A DNA stretch of 53,277 bases from Rhizobiales bacterium Ga0077525 (GCA_001464835.1 LNDS01000001.1:1-53277); one strand, 5' to 3'. Positions 35,603 to 45,999 are shown, numbered from the stretch's first letter. Numbers and translations: made by a program. The notes: a model not told the origin generated them from the sequence alone.

Positions 35603-36315
35603 TCCCGCAACTCCGCGGCATCGCGGCGTCCGCGCATGCCTTCCGATTCGATAAGGGCGGCGATCGAGAACATCGGCGATGAAAACCGTTCCGCCCGTTC
35701 GCATGCCGCTTCGTAGTCGGCCGCGGTGTCGACCGTAAAGGTATTTCCGCATCCTGCCCATGCCGGCCGCGGCTGAAGCCGCCGCACAACAAACTCATCC
35801 TCATGGTCGTAAATGAAAAGCGTCAAATGCTCCCGCTGAGCGGCCGACAACCGATCGGTCTTGTGCAAGCGCGTCATGACCTCTGCCCGGTAAATCTCGG
35901 CGTCGAGCCCGACGGGGAAAAGGCCTTTGGTTGTCGCCAGATCGAAAGCATCAAGGCTTTCCGCCTGCCCCAGACACCAGGTGACAAATTCGGCGTCGAT
36001 GAAGGGGCAATCGCCTGTGGCGCGGACGACGGTATCAAACCCGTATTGCTCAGCCGCGCCGACATACCTGGCAACCAGGTCGTTTTCGTCGCCGCGATAG
36101 ACCTCGGCGCCGCTCTTGCTGACGACATCGGCCAACCGGTCGTCGGATTCGAGATTTGTCGTCGCCAGGACGACGGTCCCGGCGGCAAACGGCGACAGCC
36201 GGCGCAACAGATACAGGATCATCGGCATGCCCCGCAGGGGCAACAGCGCCTTTCCGGGCAGTCGCGTGGACCGCGTCCGTGCCGAAACAATCAGGCCGAC
36301 ATTGCCGAGCTTCAC
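35599..36315 (-). CDS. SpsF/NeuA-family cytidylyltransferase
   Basis: The 238-residue protein belongs to the acylneuraminate cytidylyltransferase superfamily (SpsF-like). It has SARTRSTRLPGKALLPLRGMPMILYLLRRL as the nucleotide loop, VVRATGDCPFIDAEF for metal binding and GCGNTFTVDTAADY near the end. It probably activates a sugar or nonulosonic acid with CTP. The GTG start at 36315 overlaps the upstream stop (GTGA) and has GGGGAG five bases before it. A second, unusual cytidylyltransferase domain is fused to the preceding glycosyltransferase. Confidence 0.85.
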   Translation of the reverse strand: MKLGNVGLIVSARTRSTRLPGKALLPLRGMPMILYLLRRLSPFAAGTVVLATTNLESDDRLADVVSKSGAEVYRGDENDLVARYVGAAEQYGFDTVVRATGDCPFIDAEFVTWCLGQAESLDAFDLATTKGLFPVGLDAEIYRAEVMTRLHKTDRLSAAQREHLTLFIYDHEDEFVVRRLQPRPAWAGCGNTFTVDTAADYEAACERAERFSSPMFSIAALIESEGMRGRRDAAELRE

Positions 36316-37673
36316 GAAGTCTCCCCGGCCATCAACTGGGCGATGCGGAGTTTTTGCGCGGAATCGATCAGGAAACATTCGGCGCTTGGCACGACGAAGC
36401 TCACGATCGAATGGCCGGTCAACGAGCCGCTCGGCAGGTTGCGATTTCGCGTCGCGACACAGCTCAACACGTCTCGATAGACCACGTCGTAATCGGTACG
36501 CAGCTCGCCGGAGCGGTTAAGGGTTTCGAGGCCGTGCCGGGTCCGCCGAAAAAGCTGGCTGCGTATTTCCTCCACCGCGGTGACGGAATCGGCTCCGCCG
36601 AGAGCAAGCGTGCCGATGGCCTCGTCGATCGTATCCACGGTCACGAACGGCGACTGGAGGTATCGCACCAGCGTTACGCCCCTCAGTTCAGGATCGAACT
36701 TACGCGCAATCATCTCAAGGGTCGGAACGATGCTCGCGGTGCGGATCGTGCTTTGCGCGTCGCGAAGGACGAACGACAGGCGCGGGTCGTTGTATCGGCC
36801 GACGGCTTCACCCGTCTCTTCCGTGTCGCTGGTCACGACGACATGATCGAACATCGTCGAGGAAAGACACGCCTTGATGCTCCGCTCCAGCAACGTCGCG
36901 CCGGCAATTTCCTGCTTCCACAAATCAGGCACAAAGTCGAAGCCGCGCCGGCACGGGATGACGGCGATGATCGGACGCAGCGCCGCAAGCTGGTTGTTGA
37001 CGGCGTCCTTTTTTATCTGCCGCCGCGCATTGATAATGCGCTGCGAGTCGGAGGTCAGATTGGCGTCGTGGCGGCGGTAGTAGAAAAGCGGCAGGTTGAC
37101 GTTGGCGCACTTGTAGCGCAGCGCCACCTTGCTCCAGAGGTCGAAGCCGTCCTGCGCGCCCAGATCCTCGCGATACCCGCCGATTTCGTTGAGGATCGAC
37201 AGGCGGATCAGCGTGCAGGCGCCGTTCGGCGGCATGTCGAGCTGATGGTTCTCGCTGTACAGGCGATGCCGGCGCTCTTGCGCGAAGATCTTGCCGAAAT
37301 CGTCGAACAAATAGTAGTCGGGGAAAACCAGCGCCACGTCCGGGTGCCGGTCCAGCGCATTGCCGAGCACCAGAAGAATGTTCTCGTCGAACACGTCGTC
37401 GCCGTCGAGGCGGATGACGTATTCGCCGCGCGCCTTGCCAAGCGCGAAGTTGCAGACCGCGGTCAGGCCGATACCTTCGGTGCGATACACCGAGATTTTC
37501 GGGTGGCCGCGGTACAGATTCATGACCTCCGGCGTTTCATCGTCGGAGCCGTCGTCGATGACGACGAGCTCCCAGTCTTCCACCGTTTGCCGCAGGACGC
37601 TCTCGATGGCGTCGCTCAGATAGCGGCCGTAATTGTGCGACGGGATGTAGACGGTAAAGCGAGGGCGGTTCAT
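36312..37673 (-). CDS. GT2 glycosyltransferase fused to a NeuA-like cytidylyltransferase domain
   Basis: The 453-residue protein has two parts. Residues 1 to about 235 are a GT2 domain (YIPSHNYGRYLSDAIESVL, VVIDDGSDDETPE, VIRLDGDDVFDENI, LGAQDGFDLWSKVAL). From about 235 to the end is a CMP-sugar synthetase-like domain (IIAVIPCRRGF, LLERSIKACLSS, HVVVTSDTEETGEAVGRY, RTASIVPTLEMI). The usual nucleotide loop ARGGSKG...KN is replaced by CRRGFDFVPDLWKQ, so CTP binding may be weak or changed. It sits one base after neuB. The fusion suggests coupling of activation and transfer of one sugar. Confidence 0.82.
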   Translation of the reverse strand: MNRPRFTVYIPSHNYGRYLSDAIESVLRQTVEDWELVVIDDGSDDETPEVMNLYRGHPKISVYRTEGIGLTAVCNFALGKARGEYVIRLDGDDVFDENILLVLGNALDRHPDVALVFPDYYLFDDFGKIFAQERRHRLYSENHQLDMPPNGACTLIRLSILNEIGGYREDLGAQDGFDLWSKVALRYKCANVNLPLFYYRRHDANLTSDSQRIINARRQIKKDAVNNQLAALRPIIAVIPCRRGFDFVPDLWKQEIAGATLLERSIKACLSSTMFDHVVVTSDTEETGEAVGRYNDPRLSFVLRDAQSTIRTASIVPTLEMIARKFDPELRGVTLVRYLQSPFVTVDTIDEAIGTLALGGADSVTAVEEIRSQLFRRTRHGLETLNRSGELRTDYDVVYRDVLSCVATRNRNLPSGSLTGHSIVSFVVPSAECFLIDSAQKLRIAQLMAGETS

Positions 37674-37674
37674 C

Positions 37675-38373
37675 TCAGAGCGCTTCCTTGAAGGCGTTGC
37701 GGAATTCCACGAGCGTTTTCAGTTCGTCGGGCGTCATGCTGCCGCTGTGGTCGGGGCCGTACATTTCTTTATCGAGCGTGAAATGCTTTTCGATGATTTG
37801 CGCGCCGCGCGCCAGCGCCGCGATCGGGGCGACGACGCCGATCGTATGATCGCTGAACCCCTTATAGCGCGTGAAATCGACCGATTTCAGGTGGAGATCG
37901 GACAGCGGGGTCGGATACTTGGCGATGCAGTAGAGAAAGTCGACGCCGCCCGGCGCGTCGATTCTGGGGAATTCCGGCTGGTCCCAGAAGCCGAGCGACA
38001 CCAGCATCCGCTTCCCGGTTTTTGCGACCGCCTGGATAAGCGCGGCATCCTTTATCGAGCGCGACGCTATCTTGTGGCGACGCGCGCCGATCTCCTCAAG
38101 CCAGGCGAGGCGTTTGGTGTCGAACACCGACGCCATGAACTCGATGCCGGCTTTTTCGCACTCCTCGGCCAGCAAGCCGACGTCGGCGCGCGACAGCTCA
38201 GTCTTGCAATTGTAATCGTACCATTCGTTGCCCTCTTTCTTGAACAGGGCGCGCGCGTCGAACAGCTGAAATTTCGCGACGTCGGCGCCCGACGCCTTCG
38301 CTTCGCGGATGAGCCGCCGCGCCAGCTCCATGTCGCCATTATGGTTCTGGCCGATTTCAGCGATGATTTCCAT
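37675..38373 (-). CDS. neuB: NeuB-family nonulosonic acid synthase, short form
   Basis: NeuB enzymes condense phosphoenolpyruvate with an N-acetylated hexose to make sialic, legionaminic or pseudaminic acid. The 232-residue protein has the barrel motifs AEIGQNHNGDMELARRLI, GADVAKFQLFDA, FMASVFD, KIASRSIKDAALI, GFSDHTIGVVAPIAAL and EKHFTLDKEMYGPDHSGSM. It ends there, lacking the roughly 100-residue antifreeze-like (SAF) domain that completes most NeuB active sites. The ATG at 38373 overlaps the asnB end by 17 bases and has AGAGAGG upstream. No stop interrupts a hidden SAF domain, so the short form looks natural. Confidence 0.87.
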   Translation of the reverse strand: MEIIAEIGQNHNGDMELARRLIREAKASGADVAKFQLFDARALFKKEGNEWYDYNCKTELSRADVGLLAEECEKAGIEFMASVFDTKRLAWLEEIGARRHKIASRSIKDAALIQAVAKTGKRMLVSLGFWDQPEFPRIDAPGGVDFLYCIAKYPTPLSDLHLKSVDFTRYKGFSDHTIGVVAPIAALARGAQIIEKHFTLDKEMYGPDHSGSMTPDELKTLVEFRNAFKEAL

Positions 38374-40219
38374 GGAAGCCTCTCTCGATCCAGTCATTGA
38401 GCATGATCATACAAAAAATGGAGTGGCCGTTGAGCCTTTGCTTGTCGTGCAGCATCGCCTTCGCCACCTGCCCGGCATTCGGCGATATGATGCCCAGCCG
38501 GTTTAGGCCGGAGTCGGGCGCGAACGTGGCGTCGACCAGATCGGACCATCCGTTCTTGAGCCAGTGATCGATCGGCACGTTGAAGCCGTGCTTGGGCCGC
38601 GCAACGACCTCTTCGGGCAGAATATCCGCGAAAGCGCGCCGCAGCGCATGCTTCAAGGTGCCGTCCGGCGCCACCATATGGCGATACTGCAGCTTCCTGG
38701 CATGGGAGAGCACGGCGGGCGCGGCGAATGGCGCCCGGCCTTCGACCGAGTAAGCCATCGTCATGCGGTCGAGCTTCGTCAGCATCTCGTTGGGAAAGTA
38801 GAATTCCCGGTCCTGGTCGATGAAATCGACCGGCGCCGTACGCCGGCCGAGCGTATCGAAGTGGCGAAGCGACGGCATCAGACCGTCCTGGAAATCGCCG
38901 GCGAACAGCGACGCTTTCTCGTCTTCATGCGCGTAATAATGCCAGGCCCAAGCCTGCGCCTGCGGCGGCAGCGCATCGATCGCCGCCAGGCGCGCGCCGA
39001 TCGGCACGCCGAAATTCTGGAACGACACGACGCCTTGCGGCGCCGCCGAGCCGTCGCGGTCGCGTCCGGCCAGATAGCTGTACCAGGAATAGCCGCCAAA
39101 GGCCTCGTCCGCCCCATCGCCGGACAGCAGCACTTTGAGCCCTACCTGCCGCGCCGCGTGCGCGACGGCGAGAATGCCGAGCCCCGACGACACCGCGAAA
39201 GGCTGATCGCCGTGCCGGCAGAATTGCGCCAGTTCGCCCCGGAACGTATCGGCGGTGACGCGGATGGAATGATGTTTCGACCCGATGAGCTTCGCGGTTT
39301 GCGCCGCGGCAACCGATTCGTCGGCATTGCCGTGATAGGGGTCGTGCAGATCCTCGAAGCCGATGCTGAATGTGTCGAGCTTCTCGAGATCACGCGCCGC
39401 GATGGTCGCGACGATGGAGCTGTCGAGCCCGCCGCTCAGGAAGCTACCGATCGGCACATCGGACAGCAATCGGCTTCGGACGGCTTCTTCAACAACGCGC
39501 CTGGTTTCTCGGACGACGAAATCGTCCGAGAGCGACTCGAGCGGCTGAATGTTGAACTTGTTTTGATACGCCTTCAGCTTGGTCGCACCGGCTTGCACCA
39601 CCAGAAGGTGGCCGCGCGGCAAAGCCTTGATCGCGCTGAATATCGTCGCCGGCTCGGGCACCCACAGAAATGTCGGAAAATCCCAGACCGCCTGCCGGTT
39701 CAGCGTCAAATCGATCTCCGGGAATCGCCGCAGCGCGGAAATTTCCGAGGCAAACACGACCTCGCCCGGGCCCGGCTCGGAATAATACAACGGCTTTTCG
39801 CCCGGCAGGTCCCGGGCGAGAATGAGCTTGCGCTCGTCCGCGACCCACAGCGCCGCGGCAAACATGCCGTCAAGATGCTCGAACAGATCCTCGCCGTAGT
39901 GCTCATACAAATGGCAAATCACCTCGCCATCCGAATGCGTTCGGAATGTATGGCCCTTGGCTTCGAGCTTTCGCCGCAGCTCGGGGTAATTATAGATTTC
40001 GCCGTTGTAGAACAGAACGACGTTCTGCCGGTCGCCGTATAATGGCTGATTGCCGCCGGCGATATCGTTGATCGAAAGCCGGCTCATGCCGCCGCCGAAT
40101 TCGCCGGCACGGCAAAAGCCCACCGAATCGGGCCCGCGGTGGCGCAATGCACCGACCATGTCTTCAAGAACCCCGTGAGCGACGGGGCGGCGTAGGTTAT
40201 ACCCGGCTATTCCACACAT
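38357..40219 (-). CDS. asnB: Asparagine synthase (glutamine-hydrolysing)-like amidotransferase
   Basis: The 620-residue protein has a class II glutaminase domain (Cys2 in MCGIAGYN, RHRGPDSVG, FYNGEIYNY) and a synthetase domain with FLSGGLDSSIVATIAA and LLSGDGADEAFGGYSWY. It is the second AsnB-type protein of the locus and overlaps neuB, so it may amidate the product of that module. It lies 28 bases after a glycosyltransferase gene. The two paralogues differ clearly in sequence and need not act on the same sugar. Confidence 0.9.
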   Translation of the reverse strand: MCGIAGYNLRRPVAHGVLEDMVGALRHRGPDSVGFCRAGEFGGGMSRLSINDIAGGNQPLYGDRQNVVLFYNGEIYNYPELRRKLEAKGHTFRTHSDGEVICHLYEHYGEDLFEHLDGMFAAALWVADERKLILARDLPGEKPLYYSEPGPGEVVFASEISALRRFPEIDLTLNRQAVWDFPTFLWVPEPATIFSAIKALPRGHLLVVQAGATKLKAYQNKFNIQPLESLSDDFVVRETRRVVEEAVRSRLLSDVPIGSFLSGGLDSSIVATIAARDLEKLDTFSIGFEDLHDPYHGNADESVAAAQTAKLIGSKHHSIRVTADTFRGELAQFCRHGDQPFAVSSGLGILAVAHAARQVGLKVLLSGDGADEAFGGYSWYSYLAGRDRDGSAAPQGVVSFQNFGVPIGARLAAIDALPPQAQAWAWHYYAHEDEKASLFAGDFQDGLMPSLRHFDTLGRRTAPVDFIDQDREFYFPNEMLTKLDRMTMAYSVEGRAPFAAPAVLSHARKLQYRHMVAPDGTLKHALRRAFADILPEEVVARPKHGFNVPIDHWLKNGWSDLVDATFAPDSGLNRLGIISPNAGQVAKAMLHDKQRLNGHSIFCMIMLNDWIERGFHGNHR

Positions 40220-40247
40220 CGATTTTACAGGACTTAGGCTTTGACGT

Positions 40248-41342
40248 TTACAGGATCTGCGCGAGGGCGGACGAAAGCCGGCCCAGCAACCGGTCGTAGG
40301 TCAGCTGCTCGGCGACCATGTCGTAGGCATTGTCGGCGATACGTTGGCAATAGGCATCGTCGCGAAACTTGCGCACGACATCGTCGATATTGCTGAAGTC
40401 CTTAGCAAGCGGAATATAGTGCGTATCCGCCGCCATGAAGCCGTCGTAGCGGCCTTCGAATAGAATCTGAGCGGTCTTGCACGCCGCCGCCTCGACCTGC
40501 CGGCCGCTGATGATGCGCATCGGCACGCCGGTCGGCGGCGTATTGAAGAAGATCGCCTTCAACTCCGGCCAGGTTATGCCGGGATGCGCTTTCATGTAAC
40601 TCAGGACGCGCGTCCGCAATTCGTCGGTCAGCTCGAAATAATCGCCGCCGGACTCGGTGCCGATCTGGCCGCGGCACCGATTGAGGAAGGCCGCGTAGCC
40701 CACCATGTCAAAGCGATCCGACTCTTGAAGCGATATATCCGTCGTCAGGCCGAGCCGCGGCGCGTTCGCCACAAAGAAGTCGGCGATCTCGGTCTTGTCG
40801 TTGTTGCCCAGATACCAAGGCGCTTCGAGCGACCGATAGCCGATGTCGATGTCGCGCGCGCCAAGCGGCGTGACCGGACGGAACACGCTCAGGTCGCACC
40901 CAGTGTTGGGAATGCCGATGGCTTGGCAGCCGAGCGCCGCCCGGTACATGTCCAGCACGCGCTCGTCGGTGCTTTGCGAGACCAGCAGCGATACGCCGAG
41001 CTCCTTGGCGAAGCGGACCTTGTCCGGCATCGACTTGTATTCGTTGCCGATGAAGTAAACCTTGGGCTGCGGGCAGCGCGCCATCAGCCAATAGGGAATC
41101 CGCTTCAGGCGCCGCTCGTTCGAGAACACCGAGTGCAGCATAACGATGGCGTCGATGCTGGCGCCGCGCAGCTTGGCGAAGAGCGAGTGCCAGTCCTGAA
41201 ACGTCGCCCGCGCCATGTTGAAGGCCAGCGTCTCGAACAGGGGACTGCCAATGAATGCCCGCGGCCAGCCGTGCTGGTACGACAGCGTGGCGTTCACCTC
41301 CGACTCCCAGTAGAGCAACGCAATCGACGGCGGGCGCGTCAC
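40248..41342 (-). CDS. Glycosyltransferase, CgeB-like GT-B type
   Basis: The 364-residue protein has FIGNEYKSMPDKVRFAKELGVSLLVSQ, GIPNTGCDLSVFRPV and a C-terminal NTPPTGVPMRIISGRQVEAAACKTAQILFEGRYDGFM region, which fits the glycosyltransferase group related to spore protein CgeB/YkvP. The GTG start overlaps the preceding epimerase stop (GTGA at 41339-41342). It should add one residue of the repeat unit; donor and acceptor cannot be read. Confidence 0.75.
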   Translation of the reverse strand: MTRPPSIALLYWESEVNATLSYQHGWPRAFIGSPLFETLAFNMARATFQDWHSLFAKLRGASIDAIVMLHSVFSNERRLKRIPYWLMARCPQPKVYFIGNEYKSMPDKVRFAKELGVSLLVSQSTDERVLDMYRAALGCQAIGIPNTGCDLSVFRPVTPLGARDIDIGYRSLEAPWYLGNNDKTEIADFFVANAPRLGLTTDISLQESDRFDMVGYAAFLNRCRGQIGTESGGDYFELTDELRTRVLSYMKAHPGITWPELKAIFFNTPPTGVPMRIISGRQVEAAACKTAQILFEGRYDGFMAADTHYIPLAKDFSNIDDVVRKFRDDAYCQRIADNAYDMVAEQLTYDRLLGRLSSALAQIL

Positions 41343-42259
41343 GGCGCGGAACTCAGCTCCTTCAGGCCCATGCGGCGCGTGATATTGCGGCAGACCAGCC
41401 CGATCCCCTCGCGCAGCGACACCTTCGGCACCACGCCGAGCAGATCGCGCTGGCGATCGAGCGTCGGACGCTTGATCAGCGTCATGCGGCTCGGCAGGTC
41501 CTTGATCGTAATCAGCGACCGGTCCGCGCCTAGCTCCGTGCGGATCATTTCGGCCATTTCCTCGATCGGCACGATCTCGGGATTGCCGATGTTGATGACC
41601 GAGTAGTTCTTCACATGCGCCGCGGCCTCGATGGCGCGGACGGCGTCGGTGACATGAAACCAGCCGCGCATGCTGCCACGATGAACCTCGATCGGCTTGC
41701 CGAGCGCCAGATTTTGCGCGAAGCGGATCATCGCCGATCGATGGTCACCAAGATCCTCGTCTTCGTCATACATCATGAAGGGCCGCAGCGACACCGCGCG
41801 CAGGCCGTGCGACCGCACCTCGTATTCCACCAGTTGTTCGCCAAGGAATTTCGACAGACCGTAGCGGTTGTTCGGCTTCGGATTGGAAATCGATTCGTCC
41901 ATCGGGTCGCATTCCGGGCCGTAAACCTCGGAAGTCGAAAAGAACACCGTCATCACCTTGGCGCGCTTGCACAGTTGCAGCACATTGTTGAGGCCGCCGA
42001 GATTGGTGGCGATGGCGAGGCTGCCGGCCTGTTCGCAGGTCACGCGGCTGACCATGGCCGACAAAAGGAACACGACATCCGGGCCCCAGTCGAAGGCCGG
42101 CAGCAGATCGACCGGGCTGTTGATGTCCGCCATCAGATAATTCGGCCGCCAGCCGGGGCGCGCGTCGGACTCGTAGACCTCGTAGCCTTTGCTGCGAAGA
42201 TATTTGACGAGGGGCACGCCGATATTGCCCTCCGAGCCGAGCACCAGTGCTTTTTTCAT
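41339..42259 (-). CDS. NAD-dependent epimerase/dehydratase
   Basis: The 306-residue extended short-chain dehydrogenase has [20 protein letters not shown] (NAD binding), [26 protein letters not shown] and the catalytic [10 protein letters not shown] pair, then [15 protein letters not shown] and [13 protein letters not shown]. It probably acts on a nucleotide sugar (epimerisation or dehydration). The ATG at 42259 overlaps the acyltransferase stop; a longer open extension upstream has no conserved pattern. Confidence 0.8.
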   Translation of the reverse strand: MKKALVLGSEGNIGVPLVKYLRSKGYEVYESDARPGWRPNYLMADINSPVDLLPAFDWGPDVVFLLSAMVSRVTCEQAGSLAIATNLGGLNNVLQLCKRAKVMTVFFSTSEVYGPECDPMDESISNPKPNNRYGLSKFLGEQLVEYEVRSHGLRAVSLRPFMMYDEDEDLGDHRSAMIRFAQNLALGKPIEVHRGSMRGWFHVTDAVRAIEAAAHVKNYSVINIGNPEIVPIEEMAEMIRTELGADRSLITIKDLPSRMTLIKRPTLDRQRDLLGVVPKVSLREGIGLVCRNITRRMGLKELSSAP

Positions 42260-42786
42260 CGCGAAACTCCGGAAGTCTGATTGGATTCGATCGTGCTGAT
42301 GACCCGCGCCGGGACGCCGCCGACCACGCTGAAAGGCGGGACGTCCTCGGTCACGACGGCGCCGGCGGCGACGACGGCCCCGTTGCCGATAGTGACGCCG
42401 GGCAGCACCACCGCGTTGACGCCGATCCAAACGTCGTCGCCGATGCGCACCGGCGCGGTCGTGTTCTTGTTCCAGCGTGGCAGCGCGATCGGATGGCCGA
42501 CGGTGACGATGGCGGCGCCGGCCGCGATCAACACACGGTCGCCGATGGTCAAACCGCCGCCGGCGCGCAGAACGACGTTCTCGCCGATGTCGATCTTCGT
42601 TCCGAGGCGCAGCGATTCCGGATGATAAATGATCACCGGCATGCGCAACCGGACCTCGGCGCCGGCTTCGGCGCAGCGCGACAACTGATAACGCGCGCGC
42701 AACAGTCCGGCGAGGCGGTCGATGCGCGACAACATCGCGCCCGCCGCCCGCAGCAATCCCTCAACGGCTGGGTTACGTCGACGCAT
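42256..42786 (-). CDS. Left-handed beta-helix acyltransferase (maltose O-acetyltransferase-like)
   Basis: The 176-residue protein has hexapeptide repeats typical of acetyl-CoA-dependent sugar acetyltransferases: [51 protein letters not shown]. The conserved end [20 protein letters not shown] follows. The histidine in IVTVGHPI is the likely catalytic base. The ATG at 42786 shares one base with the flippase stop (TGATG). It probably acetylates a sugar of the surface glycan. Confidence 0.85.
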   Translation of the reverse strand: MRRRNPAVEGLLRAAGAMLSRIDRLAGLLRARYQLSRCAEAGAEVRLRMPVIIYHPESLRLGTKIDIGENVVLRAGGGLTIGDRVLIAAGAAIVTVGHPIALPRWNKNTTAPVRIGDDVWIGVNAVVLPGVTIGNGAVVAAGAVVTEDVPPFSVVGGVPARVISTIESNQTSGVSR

Positions 42787-44024
42787 CAGGCAATCTTCGC
42801 ATGGCGTGGCAGGCTGGTGAGAAAACCGATGACGAAGTAGGCCGCCATGGCCAGCACGGCGACGATGCGCGCCAGGATCAGGCCGCTGATGCCGTAAGGC
42901 ACCAGCACCGCGTAAAGCGTCAGCAGAACCAGCGGGTAGCCGACGTTCGGAATGTACACATACATCGGGCGCTTGGTCACTTGCAGCGCGGAGCCGAGAA
43001 AGGTTGTCGAGCCGAACACGGCAGTGACGAGCCAGAGCCAGCGGCCGTATTCGGCGGCTTCGCTGTAACGCTCGCTGAACAGCAAGGTGACCAGGGCCGG
43101 CAACAGCAGAAACCCGACGATGCCGACGACGATGGCGCCCAGGGTCAACAGCCAGAACCGCTGCCGCATGGCCTGCCACGCGGCCTGGATGCTGTCGGTG
43201 CCATAGATCGCCGGCGCCAGCGACTGCCCGAACACGGAAAAGGCCGCCTTGAGCTGGTTGGGAAACTGCAGCGCGATGACATAGATCGCAACGTCCTGCG
43301 GCGAGTAGACGTGATTGAGAATGATGACGTCGACCGCGAGCAGGCCGCTCAGGCCCATGGCCAGGCTCGAATGATGGCCGTATTTCACAATGGACTCGTC
43401 GGTCGCGCTGTTCGACTGCCGCGCGGCGATGCGTTTCAGCACGGCGGCATTCACCAAGGCCGCCAACCCGAAATAGAGAACGGCGACGATCCAGAGCTGC
43501 GTGACGGCACACAGGGTCGCGACGACGACGGCGACAACGCTCGTTGCTCCGACCAAAGCGCGCTCGATCGCCAGTTCGCGGAACAACGACTTGCCGTTGA
43601 TCCACGAAAGCCAGATGTCGGACGTATTGTAGATCGGGAACAGAATGGCGGCGGCGACCAGCCCGGCCGCGATATGATGCGAGCCGCCGGGGCCCCATGC
43701 GTAATACACCGCCGCTGCCAGCAGCCCGAAACCGGCCACGGCATTGGCGAAAACTTTGGAACGCAGGATCGGCGCGAAATTGCCGTCGATATTCTTGGCC
43801 GCCGACATCATCGCCGCTTGCGCGGTGCCGACCAGGCAGAACGCACCGGCGAGGCTGGCGAAGGCGATCAGCACGCGGAATTCGCCGAACATTTCCACCG
43901 GCATCCAGCGCGCCCAAACGGCGGTCGCGGCCAGCCCGCACACCATCGTGAACGCTTGTGCAACGGCCAGCCACCCGGCCCCGCCGAGAAATGCACGCAA
44001 GCTCATGCGGCGAAACAGGCTCAT
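42786..44024 (-). CDS. Wzx-type lipid-linked oligosaccharide flippase
   Basis: The 412-residue integral membrane protein has about 12 hydrophobic segments and the pattern of MATE/Wzx polysaccharide transporters (an amphipathic N-terminus [41 protein letters not shown], then repeating helices). It would turn the undecaprenyl-linked repeat unit to the periplasmic side. Its presence implies a Wzy-dependent pathway, but no polymerase or chain-length regulator lies in the window. Confidence 0.85.
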   Translation of the reverse strand: MSLFRRMSLRAFLGGAGWLAVAQAFTMVCGLAATAVWARWMPVEMFGEFRVLIAFASLAGAFCLVGTAQAAMMSAAKNIDGNFAPILRSKVFANAVAGFGLLAAAVYYAWGPGGSHHIAAGLVAAAILFPIYNTSDIWLSWINGKSLFRELAIERALVGATSVVAVVVATLCAVTQLWIVAVLYFGLAALVNAAVLKRIAARQSNSATDESIVKYGHHSSLAMGLSGLLAVDVIILNHVYSPQDVAIYVIALQFPNQLKAAFSVFGQSLAPAIYGTDSIQAAWQAMRQRFWLLTLGAIVVGIVGFLLLPALVTLLFSERYSEAAEYGRWLWLVTAVFGSTTFLGSALQVTKRPMYVYIPNVGYPLVLLTLYAVLVPYGISGLILARIVAVLAMAAYFVIGFLTSLPRHAKIA

Positions 44025-45109
44025 GCAACCGCGCTCCGCGCGCTGGCCTGCCGTCGCAAAATGCCGGCGATCTTCTGCGCGGCAAAGCCGTCGCCGTAGG
44101 CGACAAGCCGCGTCGCAGGCACATGGCGCTGCTGGTGCGCGACCGCCGCGAGGATGACGTCGACGTCACCCCAGGCAAGCCTGTTCCAGCCCGACACCAC
44201 CGTCTCCGTCCATTCCGTTTCCGGCCGGATGGTGACGCAGGGCGTCTCGACGAAGCATGCTTCCTTCTGCACGCCCCCGGAATCGGTCACGATCAGCCAC
44301 GCATTCTTTTGCAGCACCAGCATGTCGAAATAGCCGACCGGGTCGATCAATTTTACGTTCGCGGCCAGTGAGATGTTGCCGGCACGCAGGCGCGACAGCG
44401 TGCGCGGGTGCGCCGGGAACACGACGGGCCTATCGAGGCGGCCGAACGCCTCCATGGTTGCCGCCAGCCGCTCCGGATCGTCGGTCGTATAGGGCCGGTG
44501 AACGGTGGCGAGATAATAGGCCTTCGGCGCCAGCCCGAGATCGGACAGAACGCGCGATTGCTGCTCGGCGCGCGCGGTAAACAGCCGCACCGCGTCGAAC
44601 ATCGTGTCGCCGACGCGATGCACGCCTTCGGTGATGTTTTCTTTCGCCAGATGCGCGACGGCTTGTTCGGTCGGACAGAACAGCAGTGTCGAGCAGTGGT
44701 CGGTCAACACGCGGTTGGTCTCTTCCGGCATCGAGCGGTTGAACGAGCGCAGCCCCGCTTCGATATGCGCGAGCGGCACGTCCAGCTTGCGCGCCGCCAG
44801 GGCGCCGGCCAGCGTCGAGTTGGTGTCGCCGTAGACCACCATGATGTCCGGCCGTTCCCTCAGCAGCAATGCGTCGATGCCTTCCAGCATCGCCGCCGTC
44901 TGCTTGCCGTGCGAGTCCGAACCGACGCCGAGATTGACATTCGGCGTGGGAATGCCGAGCTCGCGGAAGAATATTTCCGACATGCCCTCGTCGTAGTGCT
45001 GCCCGGTATGCACCAGCGTTTCGCGAATGCCGGCGTCACGCAAGGCGAAGCACACCGGCGCGGCCTTGATGAATTGCGGCCGCGCGCCGATGACCGTCAT
45101 CACATGCAT
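44021..45109 (-). CDS. wecB: UDP-N-acetylglucosamine 2-epimerase family (WbpI/WlbD-like)
   Basis: The 362-residue protein shows [78 protein letters not shown] and [12 protein letters not shown], the standard UDP-GlcNAc 2-epimerase blocks. GARPQFIKA and [12 protein letters not shown] are closer to the WbpI/WlbD branch, which makes UDP-2,3-diacetamido-mannuronic acid, than to plain WecB. The wlbA- and wlbB-like genes upstream support that choice. The start overlaps the rfbA stop by one base (TAATG). Confidence 0.87.
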   Translation of the reverse strand: MHVMTVIGARPQFIKAAPVCFALRDAGIRETLVHTGQHYDEGMSEIFFRELGIPTPNVNLGVGSDSHGKQTAAMLEGIDALLLRERPDIMVVYGDTNSTLAGALAARKLDVPLAHIEAGLRSFNRSMPEETNRVLTDHCSTLLFCPTEQAVAHLAKENITEGVHRVGDTMFDAVRLFTARAEQQSRVLSDLGLAPKAYYLATVHRPYTTDDPERLAATMEAFGRLDRPVVFPAHPRTLSRLRAGNISLAANVKLIDPVGYFDMLVLQKNAWLIVTDSGGVQKEACFVETPCVTIRPETEWTETVVSGWNRLAWGDVDVILAAVAHQQRHVPATRLVAYGDGFAAQKIAGILRRQASARSAVA

Positions 45110-45999
45110 TACAGAGTGACCTCACCAGAATACTCTTCGTCGAGCAGCCGCAGCAGGTATTCACCGTAAGGGCTCTTGCTCAATGCCGTCGCGAGCTTGC
45201 GGAATTCGTCGCGGCCGATCATGCCGCCACGATAGGCGACCTCTTCCGGCGAGGCGATCTTGATGCCTTGGCGCAGTTCGACCGCGCGCACGAATTCGGA
45301 TGCCTCCAGCAAAGACTCGTGCGTGCCGGTGTCGAGCCAGGCATATCCGCGGCCGAGAAAACGCACCTGCAGCGCGCCTTCCTTCAGATACAGGTTATTG
45401 AGGTCGGTAATTTCCAGTTCGCCGCGCGTCGACGGCTTGAGCTGCTTGGCCATCGCGCAAACCCGGCCGTCGTAGAAATAAAGCCCGGTGACCGCATAGC
45501 GCGATTGCGGCTTGGCCGGCTTTTCCTCGATGTGGACGGCGCGTCCGTTGGCGTCGAACGTCACCACGCCGTATCGCTTCGGGTCGGCGACATGGCACCC
45601 GAAGACAATCGCGCCCTGCGTGAGACCCGCCGCCTCCCGCAACAGGCCGGTCAGGCCGGTGCCGTAGAAAATATTGTCGCCGAGGATCAGGCAGCACGGC
45701 GCACCGGCGATGAACTGCTCGGCCAGCAGAAATACCTGGGCGATGCCATCCGGCGACGGCTGCTCGATAAAAGTGAGCGCCAGTCCCCATTGCGAGCCGT
45801 CGCCGAGCAGCCGCTGAAACGCGGCGCGGTCGGCCGGCGTGGTGACGATGGCGATCTCGCGAATGCCGGCGAGCATCAACACAGACAGCGGATAATAGAT
45901 CATCGGCTTGTCGTAGACCGGCATGAGCTGTTTGCTGACCGCGAGCGTCAGCGGATAGAGCCTGCTGCCGCTGCCGCCGGCGAGAATGATGCCCTTCAT
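45109..45999 (-). CDS. rfbA: Glucose-1-phosphate thymidylyltransferase
   Basis: The enzyme makes dTDP-glucose, the first step towards dTDP-L-rhamnose. The 296-residue protein has [61 protein letters not shown] and the C-terminal GMIGRDEF helix with allosteric-site residues. It belongs to the rfbB-rfbD-rfbA run and overlaps both neighbours. Confidence 0.96.
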   Translation of the reverse strand: MKGIILAGGSGSRLYPLTLAVSKQLMPVYDKPMIYYPLSVLMLAGIREIAIVTTPADRAAFQRLLGDGSQWGLALTFIEQPSPDGIAQVFLLAEQFIAGAPCCLILGDNIFYGTGLTGLLREAAGLTQGAIVFGCHVADPKRYGVVTFDANGRAVHIEEKPAKPQSRYAVTGLYFYDGRVCAMAKQLKPSTRGELEITDLNNLYLKEGALQVRFLGRGYAWLDTGTHESLLEASEFVRAVELRQGIKIASPEEVAYRGGMIGRDEFRKLATALSKSPYGEYLLRLLDEEYSGEVTL

